Below the pieces are notes generated by a model. It had not been told where the DNA came from. It ran no database searches and saw only the letters and a program-made list of their open reading frames with translations. Below are positions 6,527 to 11,559 of a stretch of 11,559 nt of DNA, in pieces. This stretch comes from a bacterium (lineage in GTDB: Bacteria; CG03). How positions within the stretch are numbered: position 1 is the stretch's first letter; every line of letters begins with the position of its first letter. The stretch covers positions 1 through 11,559 of the forward strand of contig VMTI01000166.1 in assembly GCA_013791675.1 (NCBI GenBank), written 5' to 3'. The position numbers were made by a program, and so were the translations under genes.

Positions 6527-7311
6527 TTTGCCGACTCAAATTCCTTCACTCTGTAAAGGTCGACAAGTTCTTTTCTCAGTTCCTCGGGGGATATGTTCCG
6601 CATGAGTTTTCCCCCCCGCGCAAGCGAGATGGAGGATGTTTCTTCTGAAAGCACAACAGCCCACGCGTCCGATACGTCCGATATTCCAATCGCGGCTCTG
6701 TGGCGTGTGCCCAGTATCCGGGAAGCTATCTCTTCCATAGTCAGAGGCATAATGCATGAGGCGGCGAGTATTCTGTTTCCTTTCAGTACTACGGCTCCAT
6801 CGTGCAAAGGGCTCGATGGATTGAAAATGGAAAGCAGAAGTTCTGATGAAACATCTCCGTCTATTTTTATGCCTGTCTCCGTATAATTTTTCATACCCAT
6901 GTTAAGCTGTATAACTATTAGAGCGCCCCATCCCTTTTTCTGAGCTGTTTCCATGGTTTCAATAATGGCGTTTATCCAATCGGGCTTTATGCGGAACAGA
7001 AACCCCGCGACTTTTCCTGATCCTAGTTTTGCCAGCAGAAAACGCAGTTCCGGCTGAAAGACTATGACAATGGCCACCATTCCGACGACCCATGCTCCCG
7101 ACAGAAGCCACGATAGAGTGGTGAGTTTTAAAAGCTTTGAGACCACTGTCAGAAAAATAAGAATAAGAATGCCTTTGAATATCGCTATTGCCCGGGTGCC
7201 TTTTAGAAGTGTCAAAATGTAATATATGATGACCGCCGTTAGCAGAATATCAGCAAACTGGCTTAAATATTTCAGCCACAAGCCGGATGCGATAGACAGA
7301 TAATCAGCCAT
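6523..7311 (-). CDS. cdaA: Diadenylate cyclase CdaA (c-di-AMP synthase)
   Basis: 262 residues, normal for the membrane-bound CdaA class that makes cyclic di-AMP from two ATP. Hydrophobic segments occur near 18-36, 40-60 and 66-86, followed by the FQPELR motif (85-90) and the cytoplasmic DAC domain (about 105-240). The catalytic motifs are intact: LHDGAVV with Asp171-Gly172-Ala173, and GTRHRAAIG with Arg203-His204-Arg205, followed by SEETSSISLA (222-231). The start overlaps the folE end by 8 bases, and the stop overlaps the micro-ORF. The usual partner regulator gene cdaR is missing from its normal place and only a 29-residue helix is found there. c-di-AMP normally controls potassium and osmotic balance and wall homeostasis; its use in an LPS-bearing cell helps exclude Enterobacteriaceae as the source. 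Confidence 0.96.
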   Translation of the reverse strand: MADYLSIASGLWLKYLSQFADILLTAVIIYYILTLLKGTRAIAIFKGILILIFLTVVSKLLKLTTLSWLLSGAWVVGMVAIVIVFQPELRFLLAKLGSGKVAGFLFRIKPDWINAIIETMETAQKKGWGALIVIQLNMGMKNYTETGIKIDGDVSSELLLSIFNPSSPLHDGAVVLKGNRILAASCIMPLTMEEIASRILGTRHRAAIGISDVSDAWAVVLSEETSSISLARGGKLMRNISPEELRKELVDLYRVKEFESAK

Positions 7312-7870
7312 TTTTAATGAGGGTCATAGCTTCGGCGCGGACTTTCGCGTCTTTCATGAAAATGCCGCGTAGCGCGGAAGTTGTCATTCGCGTTCCGGGC
7401 TTTTTAACGCCTCTCATCGTCATGCAAAGATGTTCCGCCTCTATTATGACCATGACGCCGAGCGGTTTGAGAGAAGAGTTTATGGTGTCGGCAATTTGCT
7501 GGGTAAGGCGTTCCTGAATCTGCAGTCGGCGCGCAAACGCGTCAACCAGCCGCGGTATTTTGCTTAATCCCAACAACGCCCGGTCTTTGGGTATGTATGC
7601 CACATGAGCGATCCCGAAGAAGGGCAGGATATGATGTTCGCAGAGCGAGTAAAAAGGGATGTCTTTAACAAGTATTATTTCACTGTATTTTTCATTTTTG
7701 TAAACGGCGCTGAGAATCTTTTCCGGTGATTTTACGGAATAACCGCCCAGCAGCTCCTCATACATTTCCGCCACTCTTTCGGGGGTTTTTTTAAGGCCCT
7801 CTCTTGAGGCGTCTTCTCCGGCGGCTTCTAAGATAAGTTTTACGGCGTCACGCAGTTTCTTTTTGTTCAT
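7304..7870 (-). CDS. folE: GTP cyclohydrolase I
   Basis: 188 residues from the ATG chosen here; the enzyme converts GTP to 7,8-dihydroneopterin triphosphate, the first step to folate (and queuosine or pterins). Zinc ligands are visible as Cys77 and His80 in SLCEHHILPF and Cys149 in EHLCMTMRGVKKPG. Also present are REGL-KTPERVAEMYEEL (23-40), AHVAYIP (88-94), GLSKIPRLVDAFARRLQIQERLTQQIA (101-127) and TSALRGIF (164-171). Start choice: in-frame GTG (7894) and ATG (7891) codons would add 7-8 residues, but MNKKKLRDAVKLIL aligns well with the usual N-terminus. The coding region overlaps the ftsH end by 23 bases with this start. It is unusual to find folE here rather than another folate gene, but the protein is complete. 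Confidence 0.95.
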   Translation of the reverse strand: MNKKKLRDAVKLILEAAGEDASREGLKKTPERVAEMYEELLGGYSVKSPEKILSAVYKNEKYSEIILVKDIPFYSLCEHHILPFFGIAHVAYIPKDRALLGLSKIPRLVDAFARRLQIQERLTQQIADTINSSLKPLGVMVIIEAEHLCMTMRGVKKPGTRMTTSALRGIFMKDAKVRAEAMTLIKNG

Positions 7871-9776
7871 TATCGTGTGTTTTCTTTTCATCACCCGCTT
7901 TCAGTTCCGGCGATGCTTTGATATTCCCCTCGGCTATTTCGGCGTCAGAGGGATTTTCTTTTTTTGCCGGTGGTTCAATTATGGGAGCGAGTTTTTCTCC
8001 GTTCATAATTTTATCAAGGTCATCCGAATCAAGCATTTCTCTTTTTTCGAGTTCTTGCGCCAGCGCATCCAAATATTTTCTGTTTTTGGTAATCACTATT
8101 TCGGCTTCCCTCTCGGCTTTTATAATTATTTTTCTGATTTCTTCGTCTATAATCTGTTTCATTTTTTCGCTTATCCGCGAACCTTTGGAAATATCCATTC
8201 CGAGAAAAACGGAATTTTGGGAATCCTTAAATACAGCCGGGCCCACGCGGGAGCTCATGCCGAACTGCGTCACCATGCTGTGGGCTATTTCAGTGGCCTT
8301 TTCAAGGTCGTTGCTTGCTCCGGTAGAAACCTGTTTGAATACTATTTTTTCAGCCGCTCTGCCGCCGAGCAGAGTTTTTATTTTATTTACCAGCTCGTCT
8401 TTTGAAGCGATAAACCTGTCTTCAAGAGGCAGCTGCAGTGTGTATCCCAGCGCCGGGCCCCGGGGTATTATGGAAACTTTATGCACAGTGTCTCCGTCCG
8501 GTGTAAGTTTTGCCACAAGAGCATGGCCCGATTCATGATAACAGATAATCTTTTTTTCGCTGTCTCGCATCACGCGGCTTTTCTTTTCGGGCCCGGCGAG
8601 CACTCTGTCTATCGCTTCCTCAAGCTCAACTAATTCAATGGCGTCTTTGTCTTTTCTTGCCGCCAGAAGCGCGGATTCGTTTATTATGTTGGCGAGATCG
8701 CTGCCGACAAAGCCGGGGGTTCTTCGCGCTATTACCTCAAGGTTTATATCTGGGGCCATTTTGCATTTTTTCGCGTGCACTTTCAGTATGTCTTCCCGTT
8801 CTTTTATATTCGGTTTGGATATGTGGATGTGACGGTCAAAACGCCCCGGGCGAAGCAGCGCGGGGTCAAGGATATCCGGCCTGTTTGTGGCGGCTACGAC
8901 AATCACGTTCGTGTTTGGTTCAAAGCCGTCCATTCCCACAAGAAGCTGATTCAGCGTCTGTTCTCTTTCGTCGTGTCCGCCTCCGAGCCCGGCGCCTCTG
9001 TGCCTGCCGACGGCGTCTATCTCGTCAACAAAAATAACGGCAGGTGCGGCGGCTTTGGCCATCTGGAAAAGATCCCTGACACGACTGGCGCCCACGCCGA
9101 CGAACATTTCCACGAACTCGGACCCTGATGCGGAGAAAAAAGGCACATTTGCTTCTCCCGCTATGGCCCGGGCAAGAAGCGTTTTTCCCGTGCCCGGCTC
9201 GCCGTAGAGTATAACTCCTTTTGGTATCCGCCCGCCGAGTTTTTCAAATTTTTTCGGATTTTTAAGGAAGGCTATAATTTCCACAAGTTCGTCTTTTACT
9301 TCGTCGCATCCCGCTACGTCTGCAAAAGTTGTCTCCACTTTCACGGCGTTCTGCGCGCGGCTTTTTCCGAATGAGAATATCTGTTTTGAGCCGCCGCTCA
9401 TTTTTGTGGCGAAAATAAACCAGGCTAGTATGAAAAGCAGTATGGGGCCGAAGCTGAAAATCAGATTACTCAGCCACTTGCCGCCGGTTTTTCCGGAATA
9501 GTCCACGCCGTTTTTCTGCATGTCTTTTATGAGTTCGCTGTCGTCAAGATAAGGGGTTTTGAAATTGACACTTTTTCCTTCCGAGCGGTAAGAGCCTTTT
9601 ATAAATTCGTCTTTCACTATTTCCACGGCGACGATTTTTCCCGCATCCAAATAAGTGCGGAACATATTGTAGCTTATTTGCTCATCAGGCGTTTTTTTCG
9701 ACTGGCTGTAATTAAGATAAAGGACGAGTGCCGCAAGCAGCATCCAGAAAGACACGCCGAAACTTTTTTTATTCAT
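7848..9776 (-). CDS. ftsH: ATP-dependent zinc metalloprotease FtsH
   Basis: 642 residues, a membrane-anchored hexameric AAA+ protease that degrades unfolded membrane proteins and short-lived regulators. TM1 lies at about 8-23, a periplasmic domain at about 25-104 and TM2 at about 106-123. The AAA part has Walker A GEPGTGKT at 192-199, Walker B VIFVDEID at 247-254, pore loop FVEMFVGVGA (221-230) and the second region of homology ending RPGRFDR (309-315). The protease part has HESGH at 414-418 with catalytic Glu415, and the third ligand Asp490 in GASNDLEKAT. Walker A usually reads GPPGTGKT and the zinc motif HEAGH; both changes look tolerable. The last 45 residues form a charged low-complexity tail. 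The start is MNKKSF at 9776, whose ATG overlaps the hpt stop; a longer frame up to 9842 only shadows hpt. Confidence 0.97.
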   Translation of the reverse strand: MNKKSFGVSFWMLLAALVLYLNYSQSKKTPDEQISYNMFRTYLDAGKIVAVEIVKDEFIKGSYRSEGKSVNFKTPYLDDSELIKDMQKNGVDYSGKTGGKWLSNLIFSFGPILLFILAWFIFATKMSGGSKQIFSFGKSRAQNAVKVETTFADVAGCDEVKDELVEIIAFLKNPKKFEKLGGRIPKGVILYGEPGTGKTLLARAIAGEANVPFFSASGSEFVEMFVGVGASRVRDLFQMAKAAAPAVIFVDEIDAVGRHRGAGLGGGHDEREQTLNQLLVGMDGFEPNTNVIVVAATNRPDILDPALLRPGRFDRHIHISKPNIKEREDILKVHAKKCKMAPDINLEVIARRTPGFVGSDLANIINESALLAARKDKDAIELVELEEAIDRVLAGPEKKSRVMRDSEKKIICYHESGHALVAKLTPDGDTVHKVSIIPRGPALGYTLQLPLEDRFIASKDELVNKIKTLLGGRAAEKIVFKQVSTGASNDLEKATEIAHSMVTQFGMSSRVGPAVFKDSQNSVFLGMDISKGSRISEKMKQIIDEEIRKIIIKAEREAEIVITKNRKYLDALAQELEKREMLDSDDLDKIMNGEKLAPIIEPPAKKENPSDAEIAEGNIKASPELKAGDEKKTHDNEQKETA

Positions 9777-10321
9777 TGTGGTTTCCTGTAAATTTCCGGC
9801 TTCAGCACGCCTATATAGGGAAGGTGCCTGTACATTTGGCAATAGTCAAGGCCGTATCCCACGCAGTATTTGTTTGGAATCACAAATCCGGTATAATCAA
9901 CGTCTATTTTTTTCACGCGGCATTCTTTTTTGTCCAGTAGTACGCATATTTTCAGGGATTTTGGTTTTCTTGTGAGCAAGTTTCTTTTTAGATAGGAGAG
10001 CGTCAGGCCGGTATCAACGATATCCTCAATGATAAGGACATCTCTGCCGACAATGGATTCGCGCAGATCCATCAAAAGCCGTACGACTCCGGACGATTCT
10101 GTGGAATCCGCGTATGATGACACGCTTATAAAGTCGAGCACGGGCGCAAAATCAAGTTCCCGTATGAGGTCGCATAAAAATACAACACTTCCTTTAAGTA
10201 CGGAAACCAGAATCGGTTTCTGCCCCTTATAGTCTTTGTTGAGTATCTTTGCCATGCGCGACACTTTTTTCTTTATGTCCGCTTCAGAAATCAGAATCTC
10301 TTTTATATCAGGATGTTTCAT
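9773..10321 (-). CDS. hpt: Hypoxanthine(-guanine) phosphoribosyltransferase
   Basis: 182 residues, typical length. It transfers phosphoribose from PRPP to hypoxanthine or guanine in purine salvage. The PRPP-binding motif VLIIEDIVDTGLT lies at 95-107. VSVLKGSVVFLCDLIREL (39-56) is the usual loop I region, SSYADSTESSGVVRL (68-82) the flexible active-site loop, and FVIPNKYCVGYGLDY (146-160) the purine-binding hood. The gene overlaps tilS by 14 bases and ftsH by 4, giving the widespread tilS-hpt-ftsH order that supports all three calls. Base preference (hypoxanthine versus guanine) cannot be settled from the sequence. Confidence 0.95.
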   Translation of the reverse strand: MKHPDIKEILISEADIKKKVSRMAKILNKDYKGQKPILVSVLKGSVVFLCDLIRELDFAPVLDFISVSSYADSTESSGVVRLLMDLRESIVGRDVLIIEDIVDTGLTLSYLKRNLLTRKPKSLKICVLLDKKECRVKKIDVDYTGFVIPNKYCVGYGLDYCQMYRHLPYIGVLKPEIYRKPQ

Positions 10322-11276
10322 TATATAATTTGCCTTTTTTCACCGTTAAATTTATGCCCCTCAGTTTAAATGTCCCGCCTTTTCCCGAAGATATGAATCC
10401 GTCAATTTTATCTATGTACAGGGAATTCACTTTCCTGCCGAGAAATTCCGCCAAAAAACATTTTCTCAAGAATTCATTATAACTCAAATAAAGTTTCTTA
10501 TCAAGTTTTCCGCCTTCAGACTTTTTTTTCAGAGCTTTTTTTGTTTCGGAAACAAGCCCGTTTAAATCTTCGGCCTGTCTGATGAGCGCTCTGATGTGTT
10601 TTAAAGGCCCTTTTCCAAAATGTTTTTCAATAAAAGGGATGAGGTCGCGCCTTATTTTGTTGCGGAGAAATTTTCTGTCTTTGTTGGACTGATCTGTCAT
10701 AAAAGGCAGTTTTAGAACGCGGAGATATTTTTTGAGCTGGCCCCTCTCAAAATCAAGCATGGGCCGGGCGACAGCGGTGCCGAATATCGCTGTTTTCCTC
10801 GCTATTCCGTAAAAGGAAGGAAGCCCGCCGCCCCGAAACAGCTTTAGAAAAAAAGTTTCCATATTATCAGACAGAGTGTGGCCTGTAAAAATAATGTCAA
10901 ATCCGTGTTTTTTGCCGATGCCGGAAAGTAATTTGTAGCGGGCTTCCCGCGCGCAGTCCTCAACGGATTTTCCGCTAACGGATGCGGCACGGGAGACGTT
11001 AAAACTTTTTGTGTAAAAAGGCATGCCAAATTTTTTCGCAAGGGTTTTTACGAATTGTTTTTCATCCGAAGCGCCGGATCTGAGGCGGTGGTCTATGTAG
11101 GCGACAGCGGTTTTGTTTTTAAGTTTTGCCGCCATTGCGAGCATAGCGACGGAATCGCTGCCGCCGGACACGGCAAGCAGAATTTTTTCCCCCGGCAATA
11201 TAAGGCTGTTTGTTTTACAGCTCTCAAAAAATTTCAGGACGGTTTGTTTTTCAAAATTATCTTTTTTATTTTTCAT
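10308..11276 (-). CDS. tilS: tRNA(Ile)-lysidine synthase
   Basis: 322 residues; shorter than the roughly 430-residue E. coli form, with an N-terminal PP-loop domain and a reduced C-terminal part. The PP-loop SGGSDS is at 37-42 within KILLAVSGGSDSVAML. Further TilS marks are AYIDHRLRSGASDEKQFV (59-76), DCAREARY (107-114), FTGHTLSDNMETFFLKLFRGGG (130-151) and the RNKIRRDLIPFIEKHF helix (205-220). TilS changes cytidine 34 of the minor isoleucine tRNA (CAU anticodon) to lysidine, so it is normally essential. The last 50 residues (KLRGINLTVKKGKLYN near 304-319) fit a small C-terminal domain. This is the first gene of the minus-strand operon; no clear Shine-Dalgarno precedes the ATG. Confidence 0.95.
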   Translation of the reverse strand: MKNKKDNFEKQTVLKFFESCKTNSLILPGEKILLAVSGGSDSVAMLAMAAKLKNKTAVAYIDHRLRSGASDEKQFVKTLAKKFGMPFYTKSFNVSRAASVSGKSVEDCAREARYKLLSGIGKKHGFDIIFTGHTLSDNMETFFLKLFRGGGLPSFYGIARKTAIFGTAVARPMLDFERGQLKKYLRVLKLPFMTDQSNKDRKFLRNKIRRDLIPFIEKHFGKGPLKHIRALIRQAEDLNGLVSETKKALKKKSEGGKLDKKLYLSYNEFLRKCFLAEFLGRKVNSLYIDKIDGFISSGKGGTFKLRGINLTVKKGKLYNETS

Positions 11277-11289
11277 TAATTTAACGGCA

Positions 11290-11316
11290 AATTTATGGTA
11301 GCGGTGCAGGGACTCG
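11290..11316. repeat. 27-bp direct repeat, copy 1 (tRNA 3'-end-like)
   Basis: This 27-base block recurs exactly at 11533-11559, an offset of 243 bases. Similarity continues 4 bases further left (GGCA) with a one-base indel. On the minus strand it reads CGAGTCCCTGCACCGCTACC and then A, like the T-arm 3' strand, acceptor stem and CCA end of a tRNA. The bases that would complete a tRNA T-loop (TTC) are not found next to this copy, so it is at most a tRNA fragment. It lies 14 bases upstream of the tilS start. Confidence 0.85.
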
Positions 11317-11362
11317 ATTTACTTTATATCTCCAACGGCAAAGATGCCGCGTCGAGGCCCTG
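11307..11362. repeat. Imperfect inverted repeat starting inside direct-repeat copy 1
   Basis: CAGGGACTCGA at 11307-11317 pairs with TCGAGGCCCTG at 11352-11362 except for one central mismatch. A smaller hairpin, CGGC-AAAGAT-GCCG, lies inside at 11336-11349. One arm is part of the 27-bp direct repeat, so the structure belongs to the repeat unit rather than to tilS. Confidence 0.6.
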
Positions 11363-11363
11363 T

Positions 11364-11380
11364 GAGATTTGCAAAATCTC
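11364..11380. repeat. Perfect 7-bp hairpin, GAGATTT arms
   Basis: GAGATTT (11364-11370), a 3-base loop GCA, and AAATCTC (11374-11380). The same arm sequence is used by the longer hairpin 11 bases downstream. No long T-run follows on either strand, so this is not a classical terminator. Confidence 0.6.
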
Positions 11381-11390
11381 CAGGATTAAG

Positions 11391-11420
11391 TCCCGGAGAT
11401 TTCATAGAAATCTCTCGGGA
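11391..11420. repeat. Long 13-bp hairpin with one bulged base
   Basis: TCCCG plus GAGATTTC (11391-11403), a 3-base ATA loop, then GAAATCTC, a bulged T (11415) and CGGGA (11416-11420). It is the strongest hairpin in the window and repeats the GAGATTT arm of its neighbour. Repeated palindromes like this are typical of non-coding mobile or REP-like units. Confidence 0.7.
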
Positions 11421-11532
11421 GACGCTCACGTATGCGGTTCGCTCTCAATTCGCTTCGGGCACCGTGCAGAACCCCTCGCTCATAGAGCCCCGCCGGACAT
11501 CATTTGCCGTCGAAGCTGTTATTACCAGGCAT

Positions 11533-11559
11533 AATTTATGGTAGCGGTGCAGGGACTCG
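11533..11559. repeat. 27-bp direct repeat, copy 2 (runs to window end)
   Basis: Identical to the block at 11290-11316 over 27 bases; the repeat may extend past the window. If the next bases are AACC, this copy would be the 3' end of a complete tRNA gene on the minus strand. If they continue ATTTAC, the region is a tandem array of 243-bp units. Confidence 0.85.

Larger units (their letters stand above)
11277..11532. other. Non-coding region upstream of tilS, hairpin-rich 243-bp repeat unit
   Basis: No convincing gene is visible here on either strand. Apart from the direct repeat and hairpins listed separately, there is a further small GCTC-ATA-GAGC palindrome near 11480. The minus-strand frame in register with tilS is open except for a TGA at 11445-11447 and a TAA at 11319-11321, and the unit is exactly 81 codons long. 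I cannot identify a promoter for tilS with confidence, though the operon must be transcribed from here or from beyond the window. Confidence 0.5.

Noticed and set aside
7863..8538. Long plus-strand open frames opposite ftsH (180 and 206 codons)
   Set aside because: They are antisense shadows of the strongly conserved ftsH coding sequence and show no domain of their own.
9777..9842. FtsH N-terminal extension of 22 residues
   Set aside because: It lies wholly inside the hpt coding region in another frame; the ATG at 9774-9776 overlaps the hpt stop and begins the usual FtsH N-terminus.
11277..11320. A complete tRNA gene ending at copy 1 of the 27-bp repeat
   Set aside because: The minus-strand 3' end looks like a tRNA (CCA end, acceptor-like strand), but the bases upstream give AAATCGAGT instead of a TTC T-loop and no matching acceptor 5' strand or anticodon arm is found at tRNA distance.
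11295..11544. Open frames of 66-79 codons on the plus strand across the repeat unit
   Set aside because: They run through the direct repeat and hairpins, have no recognisable domain or ribosome-binding site, and composition fits non-coding structured DNA.
1..11559. CRISPR array, prophage genes, transposase or defence island
   Set aside because: No short regularly spaced repeats, no transposase, integrase, nuclease or phage structural proteins were seen; the only mobile-like signal is the small repeat unit at the right end.

Overview
The window is chromosomal DNA of moderate GC from a bacterium with a lipid A outer membrane: it carries the 3' end of lpxB followed by an msbA-type flippase. It also encodes a CdaA-type diadenylate cyclase, which Enterobacteriaceae and most other Proteobacteria lack. 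LPS plus c-di-AMP, very tight gene packing and a tilS-hpt-ftsH block point to a deep-branching Gram-negative lineage. An Elusimicrobiota/Omnitrophota-like candidate phylum is my guess. That placement is inference from gene content only.

Left half, plus strand (1-5267): lpxB (3' part), msbA-like ABC exporter, an iron-type alcohol dehydrogenase of the GldA/HcxA branch, an ECF sigma factor, its zinc-finger anti-sigma factor, then after a 48-nt gap a PP-loop (ThiI/MnmA-like) sulfurtransferase-type protein. The first five genes overlap or abut, so they are probably one transcript coupling lipid A assembly and export to an envelope-sensing regulatory pair.

Middle (5268-5451): a convergent spacer with no gene but with nested inverted repeats, a long hairpin flanked by seven A's on the left and seven T's on the right. 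This is best read as a bidirectional terminator or a structured 3'-UTR.

Right half, minus strand (11276 down to 5452): tilS, hpt, ftsH, folE, cdaA, an unlisted 29-codon membrane micro-ORF, pdxJ and an unknown small membrane protein. Every junction overlaps, so this looks like one eight-gene operon joining tRNA(Ile) lysidinylation, purine salvage, membrane proteolysis, folate/pterin synthesis, c-di-AMP signalling and vitamin B6 synthesis. The micro-ORF sits exactly where cdaR (YbbR-domain regulator) normally lies between cdaA and pdxJ, and its sequence resembles only the N-terminal membrane anchor of CdaR. It is the most interesting item in the window.

Right end (11277-11559): no protein gene. 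A 27-bp direct repeat resembling the 3' end of a tRNA (ending CCA on the minus strand) occurs twice, exactly 243 bp apart, the second copy running off the window. Between the copies lie several strong hairpins. This looks like a multi-copy repeat or small mobile unit upstream of tilS.
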